Source: Saprospiraceae bacterium (GTDB taxonomy: Bacteria > Bacteroidota > Bacteroidia > Chitinophagales > Saprospiraceae). From it: DNA of 64,000 bases. Under the pieces are notes generated by a model. That model was not told where the DNA came from. It saw nothing but the letters and a program-made list of their open reading frames with translations, and searched no databases. Position 1 is the first letter of the stretch; every line of letters begins with the position of its first letter. The DNA is taken from assembly GCA_016710585.1 (NCBI GenBank), contig JADJVN010000029.1, forward strand, positions 31,195 to 95,194, in the 5' to 3' direction. Made by a program: the position numbers and the translations under genes. This document shows, piece after piece, positions 10,838 to 20,104 of this stretch.

Positions 10838-11542
10838 ATGTCAAAAAATTGCATTGTTGTTCCAGTTTATAAAGAGAAACTTTCTCCAGCCGAAGCAATT
10901 TCATTTCAACAATTGATTCATGTCTTGAGTACTTTTGATATATATATCATTACACACAGTAAACTCAATATTGACGAATATAAAAATTATAATCCGAATA
11001 TCCACATTAAATACTTTGATGAACGATATTTTGAATCAATAAAGGGATATAATCAACTCTGTCTTTCAACAGAATTTTATAATGCGTTTAAAGAATATGA
11101 ATATATGTTGATTGCTCAGCTAGATACTTATATATTTAAAAATGAATTCAACTATTGGACTGAGAAAAATTACGATTATATTGGCGCTCCATGGCTCAAA
11201 GTCAATTCAAAAGGACATCTATTTGACTTATCCAGATTCCTAGTGAATCGAGTAGGCAACGGAGGATTGTCACTTCGCAATATTAAAACTTTCATTGCGT
11301 TGTCAAAAAAATATAAATGGCTCGCTAAATTATTCCCTAAGAATGAAGATTTTTTTTGGTGCATTATTATTCCGCTTTTCGAACGACATTTTTCTGTTCC
11401 ACCAATAGAAATTGCAATACAATTTGCCATCGAAACAGATCCACAAAAAGCTTATGAAATGAATGCCAATAAATTGCCCTTTGGATGTCATGCGTTTGAA
11501 AAACATGAGCCAGAGTTTTGGCGGAAGTTTATTTCGTTCTAA
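10838..11542 (+). CDS. DUF5672 family, glycosyltransferase-like protein
   Basis: A 234-residue protein starting at the ATG at 10838 (MSKNCIVVPVYKEKL). The frame extends upstream to 10760, but that would start inside the terminator region. The DUF5672 features are a central YEYMLIAQLDTYIF (an acidic DxD-like pair), YIGAPWLK, a GNGGLSLRN glycine motif, and NEDFFW near the C-terminus. These are seen in nucleotide-sugar glycosyltransferases of the GT-A type. No signal peptide is present, so it probably acts at the cytoplasmic side of the membrane. Acceptor and donor are unknown. Confidence 0.75.
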   Translation: MSKNCIVVPVYKEKLSPAEAISFQQLIHVLSTFDIYIITHSKLNIDEYKNYNPNIHIKYFDERYFESIKGYNQLCLSTEFYNAFKEYEYMLIAQLDTYIFKNEFNYWTEKNYDYIGAPWLKVNSKGHLFDLSRFLVNRVGNGGLSLRNIKTFIALSKKYKWLAKLFPKNEDFFWCIIIPLFERHFSVPPIEIAIQFAIETDPQKAYEMNANKLPFGCHAFEKHEPEFWRKFISF

Positions 11543-11588
11543 GGATAAATGCTCATCCTGATAAAAAAAATTTATTGTTCGATTAAAA

Positions 11589-12917
11589 TTATACTTGCCC
11601 TTCTTTTTCTTTATAGGCTCGCATCGAAAATGTAATCGCAGCTGCAATCAAAAGCAATATCCCTGCAAAAGCAATCGCAAGAGTTGCTTGTCTGTCCAAC
11701 AAATTATTATAAATATATTTAAAACTGATCGTCTGAATCAACATTGGAATAACGATCATCATATTGATAATTCCCATATAGATCCCATATTTTTCTTTCG
11801 GCAGGTAAGGCACAACAATTAAATATGGAACTGCCATGATACTCGCCCAAGCGATGCCCAATCCAACCATCGGAAGTAAGCTAAGCGATTTTTCATGAAT
11901 AAGCGGCAATAAAACCAAACTCACACCTGCCAACACTAAACATATCGCGTGGATATATACTGGCTTATATTTTAAAGTTAATTTAATGAGAAAATAAGCA
12001 GCCACCATCGTGATCAAATTATAAAAACCATTCATGATACCAGTCCATCCAACTGCTTGTTCATAAACTGCTTTATCACTATTGGTATTAGCAAAGATAG
12101 TAGAAGACACATCCAAAGAAATGTATTGCCAATAGCAAAACAAAGCATACCATTGAAAGAGATATACAAAAAATAAATGCCACATGATTTTTGGCATTTT
12201 AGAAATAGAATCTGCAATATCTTTAAATGGTGTAAAAATATTTAATTTTTCAGCCTTTAGCAATTTAAGCTCTTCATCAGTTGGAGGAATCTCTTGTGTC
12301 TTATACATTGAAAATAATACAGTGGTGATAGAGATTATAGCACCTATAAAAAACGATCCAAATACCCAATATGGAATACTTTTATTATCGAGGCTAGATG
12401 TATTTCCTGTTATCGTTTTTTGAAAAAAATACAATGAGAAATTGGCTAAGGTAATACCACAACCTGTAAAAAAACTTTGTATCAAAAAGCCTGTCGCTTG
12501 TTGTTTTGGATTCAATTTATCAGCAATGAAAGCTCTATAGGGTTCCATTGTAGTATTGTTTGCAGCATCGAGTATCCACAACAAACCTGCAGCCATCCAA
12601 AGGCTGCTTGAAAATGGAAATATAAAAAGGCAAAGACTACAAAAAATTGCACCAATGAGAAAAAATGGTTTTCGTCGTCCTAGTTTTGGAATCCATGTTT
12701 TATCGCTAATAGCACCAATGATGGGTTGAATGATCAGTCCTGTCATTGGCCCAGCAAGATTAAGTAATGGCAATTCATCAGGATTGGCACCAAGAAATGA
12801 ATACAATGGATTGATCGCTGTTTGCTGCAATCCAAAGCTATATTGAATTCCCAAAAATCCAACATTCATGCTTATGATTTGGGAAATAGGTAAAAATGGT
12901 TTTTGATGTGTCTCCAT
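11589..12917 (-). CDS. MFS sugar permease, SLC45-like
   Basis: A 442-residue membrane protein with about 12 hydrophobic helices. The loop GAISDKTWIPKLGRRKPFFL between helices 2 and 3 is the MFS signature in the form seen in SLC45/sucrose-type and related disaccharide permeases. It should import a sugar from periplasm to cytoplasm with protons. It is the last gene of the minus-strand sugar locus, 4 bp after the kinase gene, and would take up the product of the glycosidase encoded two genes upstream. The substrate is inferred to be a disaccharide or glucoside. Confidence 0.8.
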   Translation of the reverse strand: METHQKPFLPISQIISMNVGFLGIQYSFGLQQTAINPLYSFLGANPDELPLLNLAGPMTGLIIQPIIGAISDKTWIPKLGRRKPFFLIGAIFCSLCLFIFPFSSSLWMAAGLLWILDAANNTTMEPYRAFIADKLNPKQQATGFLIQSFFTGCGITLANFSLYFFQKTITGNTSSLDNKSIPYWVFGSFFIGAIISITTVLFSMYKTQEIPPTDEELKLLKAEKLNIFTPFKDIADSISKMPKIMWHLFFVYLFQWYALFCYWQYISLDVSSTIFANTNSDKAVYEQAVGWTGIMNGFYNLITMVAAYFLIKLTLKYKPVYIHAICLVLAGVSLVLLPLIHEKSLSLLPMVGLGIAWASIMAVPYLIVVPYLPKEKYGIYMGIINMMIVIPMLIQTISFKYIYNNLLDRQATLAIAFAGILLLIAAAITFSMRAYKEKEGQV

Positions 12918-12920
12918 GAT

Positions 12921-13565
12921 TTATTTATTTTTTAAACGAATTGAATAATCTTTTTGAATATAGAGATCTGCATGAACTCTCATTTCTCTGATGATGTGAT
13001 GTTCTATCTCCAAAACCTTTTCACCAAAATCATCCATGATATCTCTTGCTCTCAATTTTCTCTTTTCCAATGTGTCAATATAGGTTCGCTCAATAAAGAT
13101 CTTAAATGCACTATTTTGTAGGTCTAAAACATAAGTTCCTTCGATAATAAGACATTGTATATTTTCAAAGCTAACTGTTTCCTTGTGAATTTCATTTGCC
13201 TGATAATCTACTATTGGTTTATTTATTTCTGGCGCTTGTTGCAAAAACAAATTGACATGTTCTTGAAGCAAATTAAAATTTACTTCTGATTTTCCTACAT
13301 GTGTAATATCAAGCAGCCTTTGTTTATGATTTGTATATGGAGGTAAAAAAAAATAATCGTCTTGATGTAAAATAAGTGTAGGAATATTCGCTTCATCCAA
13401 TACCAATTTCAAACAACTAGCTGTCACACTTTTTCCACTGCCACTTTCTCCACCTATTGTGATTACAAATGCTGGAACAGATCGAATATCGAATTCGAGC
13501 AGATCCTTTATTTTTCTTGCATTGTGCAGATATTCTTCTTTTATATGTATTTTATCTCCAATCAT
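12921..13565 (-). CDS. Uridine kinase-like P-loop kinase
   Basis: A 214-residue cytoplasmic protein with a Walker A loop GESGSGKS at residues 39-46, a LHQDDYFF motif typical of the uridine kinase/phosphoribulokinase family, and a C-terminal lid region rich in Arg (EKRKLRARDIMDDFG). The family phosphorylates nucleosides, pantothenate or sugars. In this operon, between a glycosidase and a sugar permease, a sugar substrate is plausible but not shown. It starts 9 bp after the glycosidase stop. Confidence 0.75.
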   Translation of the reverse strand: MIGDKIHIKEEYLHNARKIKDLLEFDIRSVPAFVITIGGESGSGKSVTASCLKLVLDEANIPTLILHQDDYFFLPPYTNHKQRLLDITHVGKSEVNFNLLQEHVNLFLQQAPEINKPIVDYQANEIHKETVSFENIQCLIIEGTYVLDLQNSAFKIFIERTYIDTLEKRKLRARDIMDDFGEKVLEIEHHIIREMRVHADLYIQKDYSIRLKNK

Positions 13566-13574
13566 AATGTTTAT

Positions 13575-14726
13575 TTATTTGTGCAATGAAAAATTCATAA
13601 GCAACCATCCACTTGCGCTAAAACATAAATTTTTTGTACCTCCAGCTTCTAGTGAATCCGTGGTATAATATTCATAAAATAACAGATCTCGCTCTTGAAG
13701 TTTATCATACTCTACAAAAATATTTCTTGCGACTTGATGGTAATTTTTATTGCATAGTGCATGAACTAGCCAGCCTAAAAAAATTGGCCAACTTCCGCCA
13801 TTGTGAAAATGATAAGGTTTGTTTTTAAAATTATATAAGTGATTTTTTTCTAATAAATACCAATCCTTAGAATCTTCGAAAATCACAGGATGAAATGCTG
13901 GTAGCATCCAATGTTTATACATTGTTGCGAGATCTGAGAGCCATTCCAATAATCTCGATTCATTCTGATTTATGTCTAATAAAAGTGCCAAAGCATTTCC
14001 TGCCATATCCCATTGATATTGATATCCAGCGGCATCAAAACTTGTGGGTAAATAAGCTAAATTTTGTTCTAACATTTGATTAAAAGCTTTTGGATGATAT
14101 TTCTCATTTAAATCTTTAGTAGAATTAAAATTTAGCTTAAGAAGTTCGTAAGTCTGATCAGCTTTGCTCTTTAAAATCTCATCTTTAAACAATGTACTCG
14201 CTTCTCGCAAAGCCCAATAGCGCAATACATTATCATAAAGTGTATATCCACTCGTCGGATATTCATCTGCCCAATTGCCTCCCAAGGGTGTGTAGATTAA
14301 TCCTCTAGAATTATATTCCCATATTTCCAGAACATTCAAGCATTTGTAGATGGCTGGTTTTAATAGTTCGAAATATTGATCTCTAAAATTCGTATTTTCG
14401 GAAAGTAGTTTGCAAGTTCCGATGATCCACCATGTATTTGCATCTACCCTTCCTGTTAAAGTTCCGTAACTGACGGTCGCTTTGATTGGCCCAAAAAAAA
14501 TGTTTGATGGAATCTGTCCATTACTAGACTGATGTGTGAATAAACTTATACATGACGCTTTAAATGCATTAATGATCTGCGCATCTTGAATATATAGACC
14601 TATTATTCCAGTCATCATACTATCCCTACTCCAGATGCGATGATAATTATCTGAAGATTCACTGCTTGCTAGTATTCCACTAGGATGTATTGCAGAATAA
14701 ATGGTCGAAAGTGCGGTATTTTTTAT
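13575..14726 (-). CDS. Six-hairpin glycosidase, amylo-alpha-1,6-glucosidase/GDE-like, start codon unclear
   Basis: An (alpha/alpha)6-barrel glycosidase of about 383 residues. Conserved pieces include IWSRDSMMTG near the N-terminus, TLTGRVDANTWW, GGNWADEYPTSGYTLYDNVL and a C-terminal HFHNGGSWPIFLGW. They fit clan GH-L/GH-G type debranching or glucosidase enzymes; the exact GH family is uncertain. The first ATG (14618) would remove the conserved IWSRDS, because the open frame goes on 36 codons upstream to an ATA at 14726 with no ATG, GTG or TTG. Reading that ATA as a lost ATG gives a natural-looking N-terminus (x-KNTALSTIYSAIHPSG). No signal peptide is seen, so action in the cytoplasm is likely. 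A terminator-like hairpin lies 21 bp upstream. Confidence 0.72.
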   Translation of the reverse strand: MKNTALSTIYSAIHPSGILASSESSDNYHRIWSRDSMMTGIIGLYIQDAQIINAFKASCISLFTHQSSNGQIPSNIFFGPIKATVSYGTLTGRVDANTWWIIGTCKLLSENTNFRDQYFELLKPAIYKCLNVLEIWEYNSRGLIYTPLGGNWADEYPTSGYTLYDNVLRYWALREASTLFKDEILKSKADQTYELLKLNFNSTKDLNEKYHPKAFNQMLEQNLAYLPTSFDAAGYQYQWDMAGNALALLLDINQNESRLLEWLSDLATMYKHWMLPAFHPVIFEDSKDWYLLEKNHLYNFKNKPYHFHNGGSWPIFLGWLVHALCNKNYHQVARNIFVEYDKLQERDLLFYEYYTTDSLEAGGTKNLCFSASGWLLMNFSLHK

Positions 14727-14746
14727 TTTTTAGAGATTTAAAAATT

Positions 14747-14777
14747 GTCTGGAATTAGATAAAATCTAACTCCAGAC
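14747..14777 (-). terminator. Hairpin between TonB receptor and glycosidase genes
   Basis: Arms GTCTGGAATTAGAT and ATCTAACTCCAGAC pair over 14 positions with one mismatch around an AAA loop. On the minus strand it is followed by AATTTTTAAA, a weak T run. It can end receptor transcription or protect its mRNA while lowering expression of the downstream genes. Confidence 0.65.
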
Positions 14778-14802
14778 AAAAATAAACAAAATGAAAAAAC
14801 TT

Positions 14803-17436
14803 TTAAAAATTGTATTTAACTCCAAAAGAGAATGTTCGACCAGGTATAGGTCTTGCACGCACGATGTTTGAAGTATTTTCAGTAATAGACCCTTCTTCTG
14901 ATTCTGTAATTCCCAATGCATTCAATACATTATTTCCAGATAAATTTAAAGATAAATACTTACCAATATTATAATTGATAAATGGATTTAAGACTAGATA
15001 CCCTGGCATAACGAGAGAATTATTGTCTTGTGCATAAGACTTCGTAAAACTTAATAATGCAAATCCAATATTCACTTTTGATCCAATAGAATATGAAGGA
15101 ATAAGATTAAACATCACAGCTGGTAATCTTCTTGGAATATTTCCAATGATAGAACTGTCTCTCGCAGCAGTAATCTCTCCTTTGGTATAAGTTAAACCTG
15201 CTCTAAGATTTAAATTATTTGTAATACTCACGATACCATCCAATTCTAATCCGATAGATCTATAAGTATTATCTATTTTCTTTTGTGTAGTCGCTTCATA
15301 ATTTGACTCTTTTGTATTCGCTAAAAATGCAGTTGCATTCAATGTTAATTTATTCTTGCGATACTTGTATCCCAATTCTGCTTGATTCACAGTATTGACT
15401 TTCTGCGCATCAAGACTAGGATCATCCGTATTGGTATAATTAAATCCAGAGAATAAAATACGATCTGCAGATGCTGATCCTCCTTTGCTTACTCTTGCAA
15501 ACACAGATTGAGCAGTATTTAATTCATAGTTTGCTCCAATAGAGTATGATAAAATATTGTATTTATAATCTACAGGAGTCACTTCACTACTTGCTGAAGC
15601 TACAGCAGTTTCGTTTGCATCAATCTTACCATTTCCATTCATATCAATTGTGGCAGTTTGTCCATTTCCACCTGAGAAAGAGCCATTCACTTTACCCAAA
15701 TCATAACGCAAACCAGCATCTAAATTTAAATTATCCATCAAGGTAATTTCTACATTTCCATAAGGCGCATCAATAGTATATTTTGTATCAAAATTTCTAT
15801 TACAACAATTGCCCCAAGCCGGAACACCATACGCTAAAAGTCCATTTGGTGAAAGTGAGTTACCAGCTGAATCGATGACATTGATCATTCTTGCTTTATC
15901 GCTATTTACTTCCATCAAATAAGTATTCCAATGCCAAGCCATAGAAATATTTTGAATTGATTTGCTATAACCAACATTTACTTTCACTTTGTTGAAAGAT
16001 TTCGAAATCGAAAAATCATTTATAAAATTATTGAAGTCGTTGAGTTTTGTATTGAATAAATGAATTCTCATGTAGTTTGCATTTGGATCAACAGCTGTTG
16101 TCGTTCCAGCATAAACCGCACTCTTGTAAGATGGAATGCTTCCAAGGATACTTGCAGCATTTCCAACATTTGCAGGGAATGGCGCAATGAATTGTCCACC
16201 ATTGGATGATAATCTAAATTTATTAGATAAAGTCCAACTGCTTTTTGGGCTGATATTAAATTCACCACCAAAAGATTTACTCACAGAATGCATCCCATCT
16301 GCAACATCTGAACTTAAGATATTGCCATCACCTCCGATCGTTTTGTCTTTCAATAATTGAGTGGAATGTAATGAACCTCTGAAAGCATCATAAGCATTTA
16401 ATTCTCCCCACTTTGGAGATTTGTTCGTGCCACTTACTTCTACTGGCATAGGCATATATGCTGCTGTTCTATCATTTAAATATTTTACATAAATTCGTGC
16501 AAATCCATTTGAAAAATTCTTAGTAAGATTAGCTTTGATTTGTCCACCATTGTTAGAAGTAAAACCAGTTTGACGAGGACCATCTCCAACTCTATAAAAA
16601 CCGCCTACATGAAAATTCAATCCATTGCCAATTGGAGAACCAAAAGCAAAATCTGTGCGGAGCTGAGGAAAATCTAAACCGATGGATGTCCCAACACTTC
16701 CACCTGCTACTTCACCTGTATTGCTGATTAAATTAATAATACCTGCTGGAGAATTGCTAGTAAGAACACTAGCACTACCACCTCTCACAGCTTCCAATCT
16801 TTTGACAGAATAATCGTATCGTAAGAATTGATCTTGAGTTCCAAATGCAACGTCGCCAAAAAGTAATACTGGCAATCCATCTTCTTGCAGTAACATATAT
16901 CGACTTCCTCCAGCACTCACCGGAACACCTCTCACTGTAATATTACTATTGCCTTCACCACCTGATGACTCTGAACGAATACCTGGGATGCTTCTAAAAA
17001 TTTCCGCAGTAGTTCTAGAACCAGCATTGGCGATATCTTTCGGCTTTAATGTACTGATTGAAATACTAGATTCCAAAGAGGATTTTGGATTTGTCACCCC
17101 TGTGACGACCACCTCATTCACTGCTCTAGGTGAATTGTTCAATTGAATATCAAGTGTAGCAGATTGTCCCGCTTCGATTCTCACCTGAGAGACATAAGCA
17201 TCGTAGCCGAGATAATTGACTTCTACATTGTGTCTTCCACTAGGTAGATTGTCGAATCGATACATACCTTTTTCATCAGTAACTTTACCAAGTCCCAATG
17301 AAGGAATCGTAACTAGTGCAAATTCTAATGGGCCATCAGCTTCTGATGTAATGGTACCACTAAGTGTAGCTTGTCCAAAAACTATTGAAGCAATAGTCAT
17401 GGAAAGAAAAAATAAGAATAACTTGTTTCGTTTCAT
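14803..17436 (-). CDS. TonB-dependent outer-membrane receptor
   Basis: An 877-residue protein with a signal peptide (1-21, ending FGQ), a carboxypeptidase regulatory-like domain (about 25-108), a plug domain (about 118-240, with EIFRSIPGIRSES and NITVRGVP) and a 22-strand barrel ending in FSFGVKYNF, with the final aromatic residue needed for outer-membrane assembly. It imports a bulky substrate using TonB energy. It is shorter than SusC proteins and no SusD partner lies next to it. Location with a LacI regulator, a glycosidase and a sugar permease suggests an oligosaccharide substrate. Confidence 0.88.
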   Translation of the reverse strand: MKRNKLFLFFLSMTIASIVFGQATLSGTITSEADGPLEFALVTIPSLGLGKVTDEKGMYRFDNLPSGRHNVEVNYLGYDAYVSQVRIEAGQSATLDIQLNNSPRAVNEVVVTGVTNPKSSLESSISISTLKPKDIANAGSRTTAEIFRSIPGIRSESSGGEGNSNITVRGVPVSAGGSRYMLLQEDGLPVLLFGDVAFGTQDQFLRYDYSVKRLEAVRGGSASVLTSNSPAGIINLISNTGEVAGGSVGTSIGLDFPQLRTDFAFGSPIGNGLNFHVGGFYRVGDGPRQTGFTSNNGGQIKANLTKNFSNGFARIYVKYLNDRTAAYMPMPVEVSGTNKSPKWGELNAYDAFRGSLHSTQLLKDKTIGGDGNILSSDVADGMHSVSKSFGGEFNISPKSSWTLSNKFRLSSNGGQFIAPFPANVGNAASILGSIPSYKSAVYAGTTTAVDPNANYMRIHLFNTKLNDFNNFINDFSISKSFNKVKVNVGYSKSIQNISMAWHWNTYLMEVNSDKARMINVIDSAGNSLSPNGLLAYGVPAWGNCCNRNFDTKYTIDAPYGNVEITLMDNLNLDAGLRYDLGKVNGSFSGGNGQTATIDMNGNGKIDANETAVASASSEVTPVDYKYNILSYSIGANYELNTAQSVFARVSKGGSASADRILFSGFNYTNTDDPSLDAQKVNTVNQAELGYKYRKNKLTLNATAFLANTKESNYEATTQKKIDNTYRSIGLELDGIVSITNNLNLRAGLTYTKGEITAARDSSIIGNIPRRLPAVMFNLIPSYSIGSKVNIGFALLSFTKSYAQDNNSLVMPGYLVLNPFINYNIGKYLSLNLSGNNVLNALGITESEEGSITENTSNIVRARPIPGRTFSFGVKYNF

Positions 17437-17452
17437 TTGTATTGAATTTGTA

Positions 17453-17460
17453 CAAATGTA
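17453..17460 (-). promoter_or_regulatory. Candidate -7 box for the TonB receptor operon
   Basis: Minus strand reads TACATTTG (TAnnTTTG), 17 bp before the receptor ATG. The LacI-type operator lies about 50 bp upstream of it. Confidence 0.45.
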
Positions 17461-17506
17461 AAATTATTGTAAATATGAAAAAATAGTTTTAATTTTGTTT
17501 TTTACC

Positions 17507-17529
17507 GCAAACGTTTCCGCAATCGTTTG
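17507..17529. promoter_or_regulatory. LacI-family operator between receptor and regulator genes
   Basis: The 12-mer GCAAACGTTTCC (17507-17518) contains the self-complementary AAACGTTT with the central CG typical of LacI/GalR sites. An overlapping GCAATCGTTTG follows as a weaker second site. It sits in the divergent intergenic region, so the LacI protein can control both the sugar operon and itself. Confidence 0.65.
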
Positions 17530-17545
17530 TTGTTGAAAACTAATT

Positions 17546-18541
17546 ATGCAAAAAATAACAATTAAGGAATTGGCAAAGCTTTTGGATGTAAATCCTTCGA
17601 CTATTTCGAGGGCATTGCACGATCATCCCGATATAAGTCAAGTCTTAAAAGAGCGGATTAAGAAGATTGCCAAAGATTTTAATTTTGTTCCAAATCACGC
17701 TGCTGTAAATCTGCGCAATAAAAAAAGCAAACTCATTGGACTGATTCTTCCAGAGATCTCTATGTTATTCGTTCCCTCCATTATTGAAGGTGTATCCAAT
17801 TATTTGAACAAGCACAATTATAATTTACTGGTACTTTCATCTTATGAGAATTATGAAAAAGAAATTGAGAATATTGATGTATGTATCAAAAGTAATGTAG
17901 ATGGTATTTTAATTTCACTAACGAATCAAACAAAGAATGTCGATCATTTGGATCGATTGAATGAGTTTGAAATACCTGTTGTCATATTTGATAAGACTGT
18001 CGAGCAAGTTCAATTTAATGAAGTAAAAATAAATGATGCCGAAGCATCGAAGACCTGTGTGGACTATTTAGTAAAATGTGGATGCAAGAAAATCGTTGGC
18101 ATATTTGGAAATAAAAATTTATCAATAACGAAAGAAAGAGCTGAAGGATTTCAATCCAGTCTCAATACTTATGGATTAAAACCTTATGAAATTGCTTATG
18201 CTGAAAATTCTGAACAAGCATTTCAACAATGCAAAAAATTACTTTCAAAAACGAATGATATCGATGGAATCATGATGATGAGTGACGAAATCATGATCGG
18301 CGTGAATGCAGCTTTAAATCAAATGTCCAAAGAAGAAAAGTTGAATAAAATAAATTTAGTTGCAATCAGCGATGGCTTTCTACCCACTTTTATGAGCCCT
18401 CCAATTCCTTATGTACATCACAGCGGAAAGGACTTGGGCAAGATGAGTGCGGAACTACTCATAGGACTTGTTGAGGCAACAAGTCCTGTAACTGCGGTTA
18501 AACAATTGAATTTGGGGACTTTTCTTGTGGATGAGTTTTGA
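17546..18541 (+). CDS. LacI-family transcriptional regulator
   Basis: A 331-residue cytoplasmic regulator. The N-terminal helix-turn-helix (about 4-24, ITIKELAKLLDVNPSTISRA) and hinge are followed by a periplasmic-binding-protein-like effector domain (about 62-330: LIGLILPEI, DGILISLT, CGCKKIVGIFG, VAISDGFLP). The family binds operators and is released or activated by a sugar ligand. It is divergent from the TonB receptor/glycosidase/kinase/permease operon and an AAACGTTT palindrome lies between them, so local control of sugar uptake is the likely role. Confidence 0.88.
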   Translation: MQKITIKELAKLLDVNPSTISRALHDHPDISQVLKERIKKIAKDFNFVPNHAAVNLRNKKSKLIGLILPEISMLFVPSIIEGVSNYLNKHNYNLLVLSSYENYEKEIENIDVCIKSNVDGILISLTNQTKNVDHLDRLNEFEIPVVIFDKTVEQVQFNEVKINDAEASKTCVDYLVKCGCKKIVGIFGNKNLSITKERAEGFQSSLNTYGLKPYEIAYAENSEQAFQQCKKLLSKTNDIDGIMMMSDEIMIGVNAALNQMSKEEKLNKINLVAISDGFLPTFMSPPIPYVHHSGKDLGKMSAELLIGLVEATSPVTAVKQLNLGTFLVDEF

Positions 18542-18558
18542 AAAATTAGAATATTAAA

Positions 18559-19440
18559 TCATACATATGGATTCTTTGGCAATTTAACAATCTTAAATCC
18601 TGATGATTTAAGATTACTGAGTTCTATATCACTAGGCTCAGAAGTAAAAATAACACAAGTCATCATTTGATATGGAGTAATCCCTAATTTACACAATAAA
18701 TTTCGCCAAAAGATCTTGCGTTTTATACTAGTAAAAACACTGCTATTTTCCTTAGGAACATTGAGATCCAAAGTTGTATTGAAATGCGGATTTATCCCTT
18801 TGTATGCTACATATGGAAGATTCATTCCCATAGCTACTTTTTCCATTTCTCGCTCTGAAATCTTATACACATAATTTCCTACTATCTCAAATGAGAATTG
18901 ATTTTTCCATACCTTATTTATCCAATTTGTATTAAACCTTCCTAAAATATTTTTAAGTGCAACAATTATTGGCATCTGAATTCCAATATCAATTGCTTCA
19001 ATTAATACTACAGCCTTCTTCGCCACTCGAATCATTTCATATAAAGCAATGTATGGTCGAGGAAAATGGTGGTAAGCTTCTTTACACAAGACTATGTCAT
19101 AGCTATTTGTCTCTGCTGACATTTTCTCAGCATTCTCCACTTTATATTTCTTGATATATCCTTGCTGATGCGCTTGTTTTAAAATGGTATCTGAGATATC
19201 AGTTGCCGTCGCATCAATATGATGTTGTTCTAACCAATTGGCATCTGTTCCCATGCCATCACCCAATGCTAACCAAGATTCATTTCTATTCAAAAGTGGC
19301 ATTAACTCATCATACATTAATCCTTGCCTCCAATTCTCGATAGTATTTGTATTCTTCAAACGCGTTAAAAAATCCGCATCCTGTTCGAAGAATTTTTCGT
19401 GAGCTTCGTAACTTATATTTTCGAATTTCGCTTTGTTCAT
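18559..19440 (-). CDS. Class I SAM-dependent methyltransferase
   Basis: A 293-residue protein with a Rossmann-type SAM site (LALGDGMGTDANWL, about 56-69), an acidic residue at the end of the second strand (TATDIS) and the motif after strand 4 (YDIVLCKEAYHHFPRP). The C-terminal 120 residues are poorly conserved and may hold the substrate site. It lies outside the tight polysaccharide operon but in the same orientation. The substrate is unknown. Confidence 0.75.
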   Translation of the reverse strand: MNKAKFENISYEAHEKFFEQDADFLTRLKNTNTIENWRQGLMYDELMPLLNRNESWLALGDGMGTDANWLEQHHIDATATDISDTILKQAHQQGYIKKYKVENAEKMSAETNSYDIVLCKEAYHHFPRPYIALYEMIRVAKKAVVLIEAIDIGIQMPIIVALKNILGRFNTNWINKVWKNQFSFEIVGNYVYKISEREMEKVAMGMNLPYVAYKGINPHFNTTLDLNVPKENSSVFTSIKRKIFWRNLLCKLGITPYQMMTCVIFTSEPSDIELSNLKSSGFKIVKLPKNPYV

Positions 19441-19505
19441 TTTGGATTGAATTGTTTGAGTAATATAAAATGTCCTAAATGGAAATTTGTTTATAACAGA
19501 TCAAT

Positions 19506-19925
19506 TTACTTCAAACTTAACTGAGCAATATTTGGATGCAAAGGATTTACTACTAATTTATTCTGCGTTGGATGGATTAAAACATCCATCTCTTCCATTG
19601 GAATAGCACCAAGAAGCATCTCAGAATCTCCAGGCAAAACCAACGCATTGCAAGTCGCATCTCTATTTTCAAATTTAACTTCAATTGGTCCAACAATGCC
19701 TAACTCTATAACTTGTCCTTTGGCTAATTGTGCTGTGCGTTTGCCTTTTATCTCCAACCCTAATTGAGTTTTTACTGTCTCATTAATAGCCATCATATAT
19801 GCTCCACTGTCTACTAGCATTGTGGCAGTTATTTGCCGAATTTGATCCTTTTTTATTAAATTTTCTTCAAATCTAACTTGATCTTTTACATTAGTAAGTG
19901 TAATATTTGCATAAACTAATCCCAT
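19506..19925 (-). CDS. Retropepsin-like aspartyl protease family protein
   Basis: A 139-residue single-lobe protein with the aspartic protease motif VDSGAYM (Asp about residue 37), a later hydrophobic ALVLPG and LLGAIPMEEMDV, which is the clan AA flap and second conserved segment. Such proteins would act as homodimers. There is no signal peptide. The bacterial role is unknown; some are called clan AA aspartic proteases only by similarity. Confidence 0.78.
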   Translation of the reverse strand: MGLVYANITLTNVKDQVRFEENLIKKDQIRQITATMLVDSGAYMMAINETVKTQLGLEIKGKRTAQLAKGQVIELGIVGPIEVKFENRDATCNALVLPGDSEMLLGAIPMEEMDVLIHPTQNKLVVNPLHPNIAQLSLK

Positions 19926-20104
19926 GGTATGGAAAAATTTAGATTTATAAAGCTAAGATACAGCTTTTATTGTGATTAATAAATTACTTTATTAAATTTT
20001 AACATTCATTCCATAATTGCAAACAAGGATTGTATAACAATAGGGTTCAAAATCAGTATTATTTAACTTCAAACTCAATGTTGAGTTATCCCATGAATAC
20101 CAAC

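Noticed and set aside
11543..11588. Small hairpin AGGAT/ATCCT between convergent genes as a terminator
   Set aside because: The stem has only five pairs and no T run follows it on either strand.
14803..17436. SusC/SusD nutrient-uptake pair
   Set aside because: The receptor is shorter than SusC proteins and no SusD-like lipoprotein gene is next to it.
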